Shown: positions 37,701 through 47,555, counted from the stretch's first letter. The stretch is DNA of 64,000 nucleotides from Flavobacterium degerlachei (GCF_900106645.1 NZ_FNMV01000011.1:92459-156458); one strand, 5' to 3'. Notes: a model not told the origin generated them from the letters alone. A program made the numbers and translations.

Positions 37701-40700
37701 CACCTATTGCTGGAACTGTGATTAGTGGTCACAATACTACCCAACTTATTACCATAACAGCTAATGATGGCAATGGAAATACAGAATCTACAACTTTCAC
37801 AATTACTTTGAAAGATGCAACACCTCCTGTTACTCCAACACTAGCTGATGTAAACGTTGGAGAATGCTCGGGAACACCAACTGCTCCTACTACTACTGAT
37901 ATTTGTGCGGGAACAATTACAGGAACTACTTTAACAGCATTTCCAATTACTACCCAAGGAACTACTGTTGTAAACTGGACTTTTGCCGATGGTAACGGAA
38001 ATTCAACAACAGTAAACCAAAACGTAATTCTTGATGATATTACTAAACCAACTCTTACTCCTATTGCTGAAAAAGATGAAAATATAGGGGCTTCTTGCAG
38101 CTTTAGCATTCCGGATTATACAAGTTTGACTACTGCTGCTGATAATTGTATTGCTGTGGAAAGTATTGTTAAAACACAATCTCCTATTGCTGGAACTGTA
38201 ATTAGCGGACATAACACAGCCCAACTTATCACCATTACGGCTAATGATGGAAATGGTAATACAGAAACTACTACTTTTACTATTACTTTGAAAGATGTAA
38301 CAAAACCGATCATAGCTTGCCCAAGTAATTTAACAGCTAATGTTGCTGCTGGTACTTGTATCGCTTCGGTAACGATAATAAGTCCTACAACGGCAGATAA
38401 TTGTAGCGTAACCAAATTAACTTGGACACTTACCGGAGCAACCACTGGTGCTTCTGCAGCAACTGGTATCAATAATGTAGGAACTAAAGTCTTTAATTTA
38501 GGTCTGACAACTGTAAATTATAGAGTTGAAGATGCGGCAGGTAATTTTGCTACCTGTTCCTATACTGTAACGGTACTTGACAATATTATACCAACTATTT
38601 CCTGCCCAAGTAATTTAAATCCGAATGTCGGGACTGGAACTTGTACTGCTTCGGTAGCTACATTAAGTCCTACAACGGCAGATAATTGCACCGTAACTAA
38701 ATTAACTTGGACACTTACGGGAGCGACCACTGGCGCTTCTGCAGCAACTGGTATCAATAATGTAGGAACTAAAGTCTTTAATTTAGGTCTGACAACTGTA
38801 AGTTATAGAGTTGAAGATGCGGCAGGTAATTTTGCTACCTGTTCCTATACTGTAAACGTTGCGGATAATATTGTACCAACTATTTCTTGCTCAAGTAATT
38901 TAACAGCTAATGTTGCTGCTGGTACTTGTAACGCTTCGGTAGCTACAATAAGTCCTACAACGGCAGATAATTGTAGCGTAACTAAATTAATTTGGACTCT
39001 TACCGGAGCAACCACTGGTGCTTCGGCCTTAACTGGTATTAACAATTTAGGAACTCAAATATTTAATTTAGGTCTGACAACTGTAAGTTATAGAGTTGAA
39101 GATGCGGCAGGTAATTTTGCTACCTGTTCCTATACTGTAACGGTACTTGACAATATTACACCAACTATCTCCTGCCCAAGTAATTTAAATCCGAATGTTG
39201 GTACTGGTACTTGTACCGCTTCGGTAACGACAATAAGTCCTACAACGGCAGATAATTGTAGCGTAACCAAATTAACTTGGACACTTACTGGAGCAACCAC
39301 TGGTGCTTCTGCAGCAACTGGTATCAATAATGTAGGAACTCAAATATTTAATTTAGGTCTGACAACTGTAAATTATAGAGTTGAAGATGCGGCGGGTAAT
39401 TTTGCTATTTGTTCCTATACTGTAAACGTTGCGGATAATATTGTACCAACTATTTCTTGCTCAAGTAATTTAACAGCTAATGTTGGGACTGGTACTTGTA
39501 ATGCTTCGGTAGCTACAATAAGTCCTACAACGGCAGATAATTGTAGCGTAACTAAATTAATTTGGACTCTTACCGGAGCAACCACTGGTGCTTCGGCCTT
39601 AACTGGTATTAACAATTTAGGAACTCAAATATTTAATTTAGGTCTGACAACTGTAAGTTATAGAGTTGAAGATGCGGCAGGTAATTTTGCTACCTGTTCC
39701 TATACTGTAACGGTACTTGACAATATTACACCAACTATCTCCTGCCCAAGTAATTTAAATCCGAATGTTGGTACTGGTACTTGTACCGCTTCGGTAACGA
39801 CAATAAGTCCTACAACGGCAGATAATTGTAGCGTAACCAAATTAACTTGGACACTTACTGGAGCAACCACTGGTGCTTCTGCAGCAACTGGTATCAATAA
39901 TGTAGGAACTCAAATATTTAATTTAGGTCTGACAACTGTAAATTATAGAGTTGAAGATGCGGCGGGTAATTTTGCTATTTGTTCCTATACTGTAAACGTT
40001 GCGGATAATATTGTACCAACTATTTCTTGCTCAAGTAATTTAACAGCTAATGTTGGGACTGGTACTTGTACTGCTTCGGTAGCTACAATAAGTCCTACAA
40101 CGGCAGATAATTGTAGCGTAACTAAATTAATTTGGACTCTTACCGGGGCAACCACTGGTGCTTCTGCAGCAACTGGTATCAATAATGTAGGAACTAAAGT
40201 ATTTAATTTAGGTCTGACAACTGTAAATTATAGAGTTGAAGATGCGGCAGGTAATTTTGCTAACTGTTCCTATACTGTAACGGTAATTGACAATATTCTA
40301 CCAACTATTTCTGCTCCCACAAACATAAGCGCAACAACTAACACAGCTTGTACAGCCACTGCTGTAGTACTTGGAACTCCAACAACTGGAGACAATTGCT
40401 CCGTTGCTTCTGTGACCAATGATGCCCCGACTGCTTTTCCAATAGGTAACACCACTGTGACGTGGACAGCAACTGATGGAAGTGGAAATACAAAAACAGC
40501 TACTCAATTGGTAACCGTAACAGATAACATTCTTCCAATTGCACGTTGCAAAAACATTTCTATTGTTTTAGATAATACCGGTAACGCTTCAATTACTGTA
40601 GATCAAATTAATAATAATTCTTCTGATAACTGCGGAATCTCTTCTGTAGTAGCTTCAAAATTACTATTCAATTGTGGAAACCTAGGCAACAATTCGGTAA

Positions 40701-43700
40701 CACTAACAGTTACAGATAACAGTGGTAATAAAGCTAGCTGCATAGCAACAGTGACAATTACAAATCCTGCAGCAAATGCAACTATTAGTATCTCTGCTTC
40801 ACCTAATACCGCTATATGCGTAGGAACGAATATTACATTCACTACTTCTACTACTAATGCTGGAATTAACCCGCATTACCAATGGTACAAAAACGGAACT
40901 CCAGTTGGAACTGATAGCGCTACATACTCTAATACTACTTTGTCAAATGGAGAAACAATATATGTCGAATTAAGATCTGGCCCATGTTCCACCTATGTTA
41001 CCAGTAATACATTTACAGCTGTAGTTAATGATTTACCAATTGTTAGTGCCCCTTCAAAAATATGTATGGGCTCTACAGGTTCTCTATCACCTACAACTGG
41101 TGGAACTTGGGTCAGCAACAATACATCAATCGCCACGGTTAGTAATGGCGGAGTTATCACAGCAGTTGCACCTGGTACAACGACTTTTAGATACACCAAA
41201 ACCTCAACAACTTGTAGTAATACAACGATTCCAGTTACTATTTATGCTCTACCCATTGTAAGTTCTCCAACACAAATTTGTGTTAATGAAACAAAAGTTC
41301 TTTCTCCTACAGCAGGAGGAACTTGGACTAGTAGCAATACTTCTGTAGCTACTGTTAATAATGCTGGTGTTATAAGTGGAGTTGCTGTAGGAAATGCAAC
41401 TTTTACATTTACAGATGGTATTTCAGGCTGTAGTCGCACAACAACTTCAGTATCAGTAAAAGCAATTCCTGTAATCTTATCAGCTAGTGCAACTCCACCC
41501 ACGGTTTGCAGTGGAGAACAAAGTACTTTAGATGTTTTAGTCCAAGGAGCATCAAGTCCAGCAACAACTATTGTAAATTATGATTTCAATACTGGAAGTT
41601 CCTACGGAGCCTTAGTCTCAAATGCCGTAGCAGGCATTACGAGTGCCATTTCAAGTACTGATATAAGTTTTGGCACTAGTAATACTGGAGTCATTACTAC
41701 AGGAACTGCATTTACAGCAAATAATACAGCTGGAAAATATCTAATTGCTGATAGGCCAGGTCGATCCTGGGTATTCACTCTTGGTGGTACTGATTTACCA
41801 AACTACACTTCATTTAAAATATACTTTCAAGCTCAAAGAGAAGATACTAAAAATACAAAAACAGTCAAGGTCTCCTATAAGAAAAATGGAGCTGCTTCTG
41901 CAATTATCGGTTCTGTATCCTTAACTAGCAACAATAGATGGTATGTAGGGACATTTACATTACCTGCGGGAGCAGCTAATCCTAATAGTCTAGAAATCAC
42001 TTTGGACATTTCAGGAAAAGGGAAAAATAATGTTAGAATCGATAATTTTCAAATACAAGGAATTAAATCGGGAGCAAGTTATTTATATTCATGGGTTGGA
42101 TCTCCAACTGCTACGGCTGGACTTCCAGCCAATGCGAGCGTACCATCTGTAAGCAACAAAACGATACCTGTCTACCCTACAGTTACTACAGAATATACTG
42201 TAACTGTAGCAAATACTGATGGTTGTATAGAAACAAAAAATGTCACCGTAAATGTCTATCCAGACCCTAAATTAGAAATAACAGCCGATTATTGCTATGG
42301 TCCAAATCAAGTGAGATTATACGCGAACTCTTCCAGTCCTATCGGAAATTTAGTGTGGAGTACAGGAGAAACAGGCCCAAGCATAACTGTAGATACTGCA
42401 CAATATGTTGAAATCGTTGGAACCACACCTGAAGGTTGTACTTATGTTGCCTCTTTAGAAGTTGCTCAAGAACTAGTTACAAATGGAAGCTTTACAGATG
42501 GAAATACTGGCTTTACATCTGACTATAATTATAAACTAGATGGCCCGGGTAATACTGAATTAGTAAATGACACAGGTAAAAATGGTTATTCCATTACAAC
42601 AAATGGTCAAAATGTACATAATAATTTCTGGGGAGAAGACCACACCGATAATACAGTTGGAGATAGAAATTTTATGGCAGTGAATGGTCATGGAACCACA
42701 TTAGTAGTATGGAAAGAAACAGTAACAGTTCAACCAAACACCACTTATTATTTTTCAGCCTATGCGATGAGTTTAAATAGTGCAGGAAATAATGCTCAAT
42801 TGCGATTTCAAGTTAATGGAACTCTAGTAGGAACTACTGCTGTTTTAGCGAATCATGGTCAAAGTAATTCCTCTACAGATAATTGGACCCGCTTTTATGG
42901 TACTTGGACATCTGGAACAAATACCACTGCTGATGTTAACATTAGGGATTTACAAAGTGCGCTCTCTGGTAATGATTTTGGATTAGATGACATCTCTTTC
43001 GGTACATTATCGCCATTTTTAACACTCACTTCGGCAACTGGAACAGACTCTCAAACTGTCTGTCAAGACAATTCGATTACAGATATTACCTATTCTGTAG
43101 GTAGCGGGATTAGTGCTCCTAATGTTACTGGACTACCTTCCGGTATAACTTCATCTTTTAACGGAATTACTCTTCTATTTACAGGTATACCAACTGCTTC
43201 TCCAGGCACATATCTTTATACCATCAAAACAACTGGATCATGTGGTGCGCTAACCGCAACAGGAACAATTAAAATTAATCCCACAGCAACTGTAAATGCA
43301 GGGACAGATATTCCAGTTTGTTCTACCGTAACGAATGTTACTATGGCAGCAACACTTGGAGGAAGTGCAACTTCTGGAACCTGGAGCGGAGGTTCAGGAA
43401 GTTTTAGTAATAATTTACCAAATGCTATTTACACTCTTGGCACAGGCGATTTAGGAAAAGTCACCCTTACTTATACTTCTAATGACCCTGATAGCACGGG
43501 GCCATGTCAAGTAGTTTCTGACACAGTAGATCTTATTATTACCCCAAATTTTGCTGCTTATGCAGGTATAGTTAACACAACTTCAAATTGTGCCGATACC
43601 ACTGTAACACTAGCCGCAAACGGCGCTATTGGCCAATGGACGGTAACTTCAGGCCAAGCAGCTGGATCATATAGTTTTTCTAACGCAAGCAGTCCAACTT

Positions 43701-46447
43701 CTAGTTTTACGGGAGAAAGTGGTGAGACTTATACTTTATCTTGGACAATAACAAACCTTTCTCCGTGTCCTCCTTCTGTAGATACTGTAACTTTCACAAT
43801 TGCGAATTGTCTTAATATCTATTTTGATGGGGTAGACGACAATATAGATTTTGGCAATAATTTTAATTTAACCAATACTTTTAGCTTTGAAATTTGGGCA
43901 AAACCAAATGCTCTTAATGGATTTACTAAAACAATACTTTCAAAGAAAGATATAACTGACGTGAGTACTGGGTATGACTTAAGATTAGAAAACAACTCCA
44001 TATCATTTTATTCCAATAATTCTAAAGTGCTAACCCATAACGGAATCAACAGCGACCGATGGTATCATATTGCCGTAACATTTGACGGAGCTACGTACAA
44101 GCTTTATTTTGACGGAATCGAAATGGATTCTAAAAACGGAGCGGTTCCAATTGCAAATAATTACAATTTTCTAGTTGGGGCAGTGAATAAATCAGGTAAC
44201 AAAGCCGTAAATTATTTTAATGGTTCATTAGACGAATTAAGAATTTGGAATATTAGTTTAACCAATGAACAAATTCGCCAAATGATGAATCAGGAGATTA
44301 TCAAAAATGGTAATAATGTAGACGGGGCTGTTATTCCTTTACCAATTTCAGGTTTAACTTGGACTAATTTGGCCGGTTATTATAAAATGAATCAAGGAAC
44401 CTCTGATGTTCTTGGAGGAAAATTAAATGGGACAGGCTTTGTTTCCGGAAGATTACTTAAAATGACACAACCTCAAGAACAAACGGCTCCGCTCCCTTAT
44501 ACAACAAGAGCAGATGACCAAGACTGGAGTACAGACGAAACTTGGACAAATTATCCCGTATGGAATTATCCAAATAGCTTAGGTGTAAATGGAGACCCCA
44601 TAGATTGGAATATTGTAAAGTTATCCCACAATGTAAAATCTGGAAATAAAGACATTACTTTATTGGGTTTGATAATAGATTCCGATAAAAAATTAACAAT
44701 AGCTGACCCCAATCAAGCTTTAGACGAAAAAAACAATGGTCAAGGTTTATGGGTTACACATTACTTAAAATTAAACGGGGCAATCGATTTGGTTGGAGAA
44801 TCTCAACTTGTTGAAAAAAGATACACCCTGACTCAGCCTAGTGAGAGCATATTAGATGAAAGTAGTTCGGGTTATATTAAGCGCGATCAACAAGGCAAAA
44901 AGAGCAGTTTCAATTACAATTACTGGTCTTCACCAGTTACTAAACAAAATCGGGCAAATAACGCAGCATACTCAATTACAGAAGTTTTAAGGGACGGTAC
45001 AGCTTCCGCGACTCCTAAAGCAATAAATTTCGGCGACGGAGCATATTTCGCAGACGGACCGGTAACTGCCCCTATAAAAATAAGTAAACGATGGCTATAT
45101 TCTTATAATTCGCCGACCCCGGGTTCCAATACGGCTTTGCAAAATTACTACCTCTGGAATTATATTGGAAATAGTATTTCATTACAGGTCGGAGAAGGAT
45201 TTACCATGAAAGGAACAGGCGGACCTGCTTCTATTTTAGCAACACAGAATTATACATTTATAGGAAAACCAAACTCCGGAACTATCACTCGATATATTCC
45301 AATAGGGCAAACCTATCTGCTGGGAAATCCCTATCCATCAGCTCTAGATGCTGATGAATTTATAAAAGATAATTTGGAAGGAAGAGCAGGTCACAACGTA
45401 ATTAATGGAGTGCTTTTGTTTTGGGACCATTTTGGAACTTCAAATAATCATAATTTAGCACAATATGAAGGAGGTTATTCCACCTACACACTAATGGGGG
45501 GTGTTGCAGGAATTAATAATAGTCCATTAACATCAAATAACCTTGCGCAAGGACTTAAAGCACCTGAACGTTATATCGCTGTGGGCCAAGGTTTCTTTGT
45601 TACTGCATCTTTAGACCCTGGAATAAAAGGAACAACTGCGACAGTTGATGGCGGAGATATCAGCTTTAAAAATAGTCAAAGGACATTTGAACGAGAAGCA
45701 GCTGCAAGTTCGCTCTTTATGAAACTAAAAGCGACCGACAAATCAAGTATCGCCAAAAAAGACACAAGATTAAAAATAAGGCTGGGATTCAACTCCACTG
45801 CGGGTGCACACCGACAAATACTAGTTGGAGCAGACGCTAACGCTACGAATCAATTTGATATTGGATATGACGCTCAAATGCTTGACACGAATGACAATGA
45901 TATGTACTGGCAGTTTAGTGATCGTCAGTTTATTATTCAGGCAGTTCCCAATTTCAACGCTGACCAAATAATTCCTTTTGGCATTAACGCCACTAAAGCA
46001 GGTGACGCCACTATAAAAATTGATGCGTTAGAAAACATACCTAATGATCTCGAAATTTATTTATATGACAACGTTAATGGAATTTATCATGACATAAGAA
46101 ATAATGTTTTCCCAATTTCACTTGCTGCTGGAAGATACGATAACCGCTTCTCTATACGTTTTGCCAATAAAACACTTGATGTGGAGGATTTCAATTTACC
46201 AGAAAGTATCTTGGTGTATTATACTACTAAAGAAAAAATTCTAAACATTGAAAACAACTTTATCAACGGAACTGTAAATGAGATATACTTATTTAACATA
46301 TTGGGCCAAGCAATATCTAATTGGGATGTTAAAGAACGTAAACAAACTAACATCCAAATTCCAATAAAAAATGTCTCATCAGGAGTATATATCGTGAAGC
46401 TCAAAGCGACTAACGGGAACTTTAGCAAAAAAATAATCATTCCGTAA
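34754..46447 (+). CDS. Giant T9SS-secreted HYR/Ig-repeat protein (3897 residues)
   Basis: Signal peptide at 1-21 (LFISFLYSYGQ). Repeat arrays: three 81-residue HYR-like units (about 375-617), three and a half 160-residue units (618-1183), and seven 95-residue HYR-like units (1184-1848). A set of Ig/Big-like segments follows, then a carbohydrate-binding-like region near 2570-2750 (VTNGSFTDGNTGF, TYYFSAYAMS). A LamG domain begins near 3020 (IYFDGVDDNIDFGNNFNL). The tail is shared with the two upstream paralogues, and a type A T9SS sorting domain ends it (LFNILGQAIS, KKIIIP). Likely a surface adhesin or glycan-binding stalk; the ligand is unknown. No terminator hairpin is obvious after the gene. 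Confidence 0.88.
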   Translation: MEKKYFFILLLFISFLYSYGQNTGDFRSNNSITSGWSSNTSWETYDIATNLWTTALSYPGENPGTYSVTILIGDEITISSNLSTASMGDLTINGILDLQGGTNPKQISIDTKLLNISSTGVFNFSNQKTELYLPQNAVIKIDSGGDISGACSNNTKIYIDNELIAVCSGVAGNVSTFGEVGAGSGILNANITTPIDYSSTICNGIDIQLDGREEGSTTGTVNYLWSVKDFNYNDVTISNNTSISTSFTPSIAGEYSISFTVSDGNYSNTETKTVTVQDLITEGAIGTSQNICYNSAPGTLSSVSDGTASGTISYEWQTDASGSFTTIPSVYTEYYSPPTLTKTTNYQRRTISTQNGVSCYSGYTTPVTITVDDIEPVFTLSPASLTIECSASTLPADTNGPATATDNCATPTIASSDVVVNGTGNNKTITRTWTATDDNSNVSSYVQTITVTDTTKPVFSLSPASLTIECSASTLPADTNGPATATDNCATPTIASSDVVVNGTGNNKTITRTWTATDANSNVSSYVQTITVTDTTIPVFTLSPASLTIECSASTLPADTNGPATATDNCATPTIASSDGVVNGTGNNKTITRTWTATDANSNVSSYVQTITVTDTTKPTLTAIANRDENVGASCSFSIPDYTSLTTAADNCTAVGSIVKTQVPIAGTVSSGHNTAQIITITANDGNGNTETTTFTITLKDATPPVTPTLADVNVGQCTGTPNTPTTTDICAGTITGTTTTSFPITTQGTTVITWNFNDGNGNSTSANQNVIVDDTTNPTLTAIANRNENVGASCSFSIPNYTSLTTAADNCTAVGSIVKTQVPIAGTVISGHNTAQIITITANDGNSNTETTTFTITLKDATPPVTPTLADVNVGQCTGTPNTPTTTDICAGTITGTTTTSFPITTQGTTVITWNFNDGNGNSTSANQNVIIDDTTKPTLTAIPNRNENVGASCSFSIPNYTSLTTAADNCTAVGSIVKTQSPIAGTVISGHNTTQLITITANDGNGNTESTTFTITLKDATPPVTPTLADVNVGECSGTPTAPTTTDICAGTITGTTLTAFPITTQGTTVVNWTFADGNGNSTTVNQNVILDDITKPTLTPIAEKDENIGASCSFSIPDYTSLTTAADNCIAVESIVKTQSPIAGTVISGHNTAQLITITANDGNGNTETTTFTITLKDVTKPIIACPSNLTANVAAGTCIASVTIISPTTADNCSVTKLTWTLTGATTGASAATGINNVGTKVFNLGLTTVNYRVEDAAGNFATCSYTVTVLDNIIPTISCPSNLNPNVGTGTCTASVATLSPTTADNCTVTKLTWTLTGATTGASAATGINNVGTKVFNLGLTTVSYRVEDAAGNFATCSYTVNVADNIVPTISCSSNLTANVAAGTCNASVATISPTTADNCSVTKLIWTLTGATTGASALTGINNLGTQIFNLGLTTVSYRVEDAAGNFATCSYTVTVLDNITPTISCPSNLNPNVGTGTCTASVTTISPTTADNCSVTKLTWTLTGATTGASAATGINNVGTQIFNLGLTTVNYRVEDAAGNFAICSYTVNVADNIVPTISCSSNLTANVGTGTCNASVATISPTTADNCSVTKLIWTLTGATTGASALTGINNLGTQIFNLGLTTVSYRVEDAAGNFATCSYTVTVLDNITPTISCPSNLNPNVGTGTCTASVTTISPTTADNCSVTKLTWTLTGATTGASAATGINNVGTQIFNLGLTTVNYRVEDAAGNFAICSYTVNVADNIVPTISCSSNLTANVGTGTCTASVATISPTTADNCSVTKLIWTLTGATTGASAATGINNVGTKVFNLGLTTVNYRVEDAAGNFANCSYTVTVIDNILPTISAPTNISATTNTACTATAVVLGTPTTGDNCSVASVTNDAPTAFPIGNTTVTWTATDGSGNTKTATQLVTVTDNILPIARCKNISIVLDNTGNASITVDQINNNSSDNCGISSVVASKLLFNCGNLGNNSVTLTVTDNSGNKASCIATVTITNPAANATISISASPNTAICVGTNITFTTSTTNAGINPHYQWYKNGTPVGTDSATYSNTTLSNGETIYVELRSGPCSTYVTSNTFTAVVNDLPIVSAPSKICMGSTGSLSPTTGGTWVSNNTSIATVSNGGVITAVAPGTTTFRYTKTSTTCSNTTIPVTIYALPIVSSPTQICVNETKVLSPTAGGTWTSSNTSVATVNNAGVISGVAVGNATFTFTDGISGCSRTTTSVSVKAIPVILSASATPPTVCSGEQSTLDVLVQGASSPATTIVNYDFNTGSSYGALVSNAVAGITSAISSTDISFGTSNTGVITTGTAFTANNTAGKYLIADRPGRSWVFTLGGTDLPNYTSFKIYFQAQREDTKNTKTVKVSYKKNGAASAIIGSVSLTSNNRWYVGTFTLPAGAANPNSLEITLDISGKGKNNVRIDNFQIQGIKSGASYLYSWVGSPTATAGLPANASVPSVSNKTIPVYPTVTTEYTVTVANTDGCIETKNVTVNVYPDPKLEITADYCYGPNQVRLYANSSSPIGNLVWSTGETGPSITVDTAQYVEIVGTTPEGCTYVASLEVAQELVTNGSFTDGNTGFTSDYNYKLDGPGNTELVNDTGKNGYSITTNGQNVHNNFWGEDHTDNTVGDRNFMAVNGHGTTLVVWKETVTVQPNTTYYFSAYAMSLNSAGNNAQLRFQVNGTLVGTTAVLANHGQSNSSTDNWTRFYGTWTSGTNTTADVNIRDLQSALSGNDFGLDDISFGTLSPFLTLTSATGTDSQTVCQDNSITDITYSVGSGISAPNVTGLPSGITSSFNGITLLFTGIPTASPGTYLYTIKTTGSCGALTATGTIKINPTATVNAGTDIPVCSTVTNVTMAATLGGSATSGTWSGGSGSFSNNLPNAIYTLGTGDLGKVTLTYTSNDPDSTGPCQVVSDTVDLIITPNFAAYAGIVNTTSNCADTTVTLAANGAIGQWTVTSGQAAGSYSFSNASSPTSSFTGESGETYTLSWTITNLSPCPPSVDTVTFTIANCLNIYFDGVDDNIDFGNNFNLTNTFSFEIWAKPNALNGFTKTILSKKDITDVSTGYDLRLENNSISFYSNNSKVLTHNGINSDRWYHIAVTFDGATYKLYFDGIEMDSKNGAVPIANNYNFLVGAVNKSGNKAVNYFNGSLDELRIWNISLTNEQIRQMMNQEIIKNGNNVDGAVIPLPISGLTWTNLAGYYKMNQGTSDVLGGKLNGTGFVSGRLLKMTQPQEQTAPLPYTTRADDQDWSTDETWTNYPVWNYPNSLGVNGDPIDWNIVKLSHNVKSGNKDITLLGLIIDSDKKLTIADPNQALDEKNNGQGLWVTHYLKLNGAIDLVGESQLVEKRYTLTQPSESILDESSSGYIKRDQQGKKSSFNYNYWSSPVTKQNRANNAAYSITEVLRDGTASATPKAINFGDGAYFADGPVTAPIKISKRWLYSYNSPTPGSNTALQNYYLWNYIGNSISLQVGEGFTMKGTGGPASILATQNYTFIGKPNSGTITRYIPIGQTYLLGNPYPSALDADEFIKDNLEGRAGHNVINGVLLFWDHFGTSNNHNLAQYEGGYSTYTLMGGVAGINNSPLTSNNLAQGLKAPERYIAVGQGFFVTASLDPGIKGTTATVDGGDISFKNSQRTFEREAAASSLFMKLKATDKSSIAKKDTRLKIRLGFNSTAGAHRQILVGADANATNQFDIGYDAQMLDTNDNDMYWQFSDRQFIIQAVPNFNADQIIPFGINATKAGDATIKIDALENIPNDLEIYLYDNVNGIYHDIRNNVFPISLAAGRYDNRFSIRFANKTLDVEDFNLPESILVYYTTKEKILNIENNFINGTVNEIYLFNILGQAISNWDVKERKQTNIQIPIKNVSSGVYIVKLKATNGNFSKKIIIP
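35876..36604 (+). repeat. Array D: three 243-bp HYR-like units
   Basis: Units start at 35876, 36119 and 36362, each encoding PVFxLSPASLTIECSAS, DNCATPTIASSD and RTWTATDxNSN. They differ at only a few bases. Confidence 0.9.
36605..38302 (+). repeat. Array E: three and a half 480-bp units
   Basis: Units start at 36605, 37085 and 37565, and the first half of a fourth runs from 38045. Landmarks are PTLTAIANRxENVGASCSFS, SGHNTAQIITITANDGN and TPTTTDICAGTITG. The first two units are almost identical; the third is more diverged at synonymous sites. Confidence 0.88.
38303..40297 (+). repeat. Array F: seven 285-bp units with a 570-bp dimer pattern
   Basis: Exact 285-bp spacing from 38303. Units alternate between a CPSNLNPNVGTGTC type and a CSSNLTANVAAGTC type. 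Units 3-4 and 5-6 are almost identical pairs, so a 570-bp dimer was duplicated recently. Confidence 0.9.
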
Positions 46448-46543
46448 GCAAAAAAAAGCAGCTCTTGTTACACCTTGGTATATATTCAAAATACGCAAGT
46501 AAAAAGTAACATTCATTTAAGAAAAACACAAATGATTTTTATT

Positions 46544-46551
46544 TATATTTG
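46544..46551 (+). promoter_or_regulatory. -7 box before the Cys/Lys-rich protein gene
   Basis: TATATTTG, a perfect TANNTTTG, 20 bases before the start codon at 46572. Confidence 0.6.
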
Positions 46552-46571
46552 ATAATAATTTAAAACAAAAA

Positions 46572-46823
46572 ATGATGAAAAAGATAATTACATTAATAGC
46601 AATTGGCCTCTTTACAATAAATGCTACTGCACAAGACGGAAAAAAAGTCGTTAAAAAGGAAGCTAAAAAAGAATCTTGTTGTTCTGCAAAAGCTGATGAC
46701 CACAAAGCAATGACTGCTGATGCGGTAGCTAAATGTAAGGCAAAATGCAAAGCTGAAGGCAAAAAATGTGATGCAAAAATAGTGGCAACTGAAGAAAAAA
46801 AGTGCTGCGCTAAGAAAGCATAA
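46572..46823 (+). CDS. Small secreted Cys/Lys-rich protein
   Basis: 83 residues. A signal peptide (MMKKIITLIAIGLFTINATA, cleavage after AQ) is followed by about 60 residues dominated by Lys, Ala and Cys. Seven cysteines are arranged as CC, C, C, C, CC (ESCCSAK, KCKAKCK, KKCDAK, KKCCAKK), plus one His. The pattern suggests metal binding in the periplasm or strong disulfide cross-linking. I recognise no family. It has its own -7 box, so it is a single-gene unit. Confidence 0.7.
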   Translation: MMKKIITLIAIGLFTINATAQDGKKVVKKEAKKESCCSAKADDHKAMTADAVAKCKAKCKAEGKKCDAKIVATEEKKCCAKKA

Positions 46824-46840
46824 TTTACTTTTAAAAATAT

Positions 46841-46866
46841 AAACGCCACTAAATTTAGCGGCGCTT
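46841..46866. terminator. Hairpin between convergent genes
   Basis: AAACGCCACTAAA and TTTAGCGGCGCTT pair with two mismatched positions that become G-U pairs on the minus-strand transcript. It lies between convergent genes ending at 46823 and 46908. No long T-tract follows. Confidence 0.45.
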
Positions 46867-46907
46867 ATTTATTAAATCCAAGTTTTACTAAAACTAGATT
46901 TTATTTT

Positions 46908-47366
46908 TTATTTAGCTCTGACGCTCCATTCAAAATCCATTTCTGAAACCTGTTCTCCTTTTTCATTTGTTCCAATAGATTTCATCCAGAACGTTTGCCC
47001 CTCCCCTGTTGCCAAGGTCTCTTGAATGGCCTTTTCTATTAGATGTCCATCTTTACAAACAAATGTTATTCTTCCCGTTGCTTTTTTTGTAAAAGAAGAT
47101 TTATTATTGGCAACTAACATCGAAATCTTTTTTCCGCTTTTTTGAATTTGGTATATTACCAAAGCTCCTGTCGACAGTTCGGCAGCCATTGCCTGAACAG
47201 CAAAATACATCGAGTTAAATGGATTTTGATTAATCCAGCGGTGCTTTACAGATACCACACATTTATTCTCACCTACTTCCTTTACTCTTACTCCGCATAG
47301 AAATGCAGAAGGCAATTTGAAAAATAGGAATTTATTAAGTTTAGATGCTGTAAGATTCATATTCAT
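46908..47366 (-). CDS. DUF4442-family hotdog-fold protein
   Basis: 152 residues. The sequence shows the hotdog thioesterase-like pattern of DUF4442: VSVKHRWINQNPFNSMYFAV near 40-60 and AMAAELSTGALVI just after, then two beta strands. The family is related to PaaI/YiiD-type thioesterases, but substrates are unknown. No signal peptide. It stands alone on the minus strand with its own -7 box. Confidence 0.8.
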   Translation of the reverse strand: MNMNLTASKLNKFLFFKLPSAFLCGVRVKEVGENKCVVSVKHRWINQNPFNSMYFAVQAMAAELSTGALVIYQIQKSGKKISMLVANNKSSFTKKATGRITFVCKDGHLIEKAIQETLATGEGQTFWMKSIGTNEKGEQVSEMDFEWSVRAK

Positions 47367-47385
47367 TGGTTTTTTTGCTAATATA

Positions 47386-47393
47386 CAAAAATA
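47386..47393 (-). promoter_or_regulatory. -7 box of the DUF4442 gene
   Basis: On the minus strand TATTTTTG (47393-47386) fits TANNTTTG, 20 bases from the start codon at 47366. Confidence 0.5.
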
Positions 47394-47476
47394 TACTATG
47401 CGTACATATAAAATATATTTGTTAAAATTATGTTAACTTTCACTACTATGCGATACAAGATACTGTCTTTTAGCCA

Positions 47477-47484
47477 TATATTTG
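47477..47484 (+). promoter_or_regulatory. -7 box of the DUF4870 gene
   Basis: TATATTTG, a perfect TANNTTTG, 72 bases before the start at 47556; it may drive the whole PadR-PspC group. Confidence 0.5.
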
Positions 47485-47555
47485 TATAAGAAATTACTAT
47501 GTAAGCTAATCGGAATTAGTTACGGTTTTTCAATCATCAATCAAAATCAAAAAAA

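Noticed and set aside
35830..40507. Many minus-strand reading frames in the repeat arrays
   Set aside because: They recur at exactly the repeat period and mirror the coding repeats, so they are shadows of the large gene. The same applies to frames within 22854-31588.
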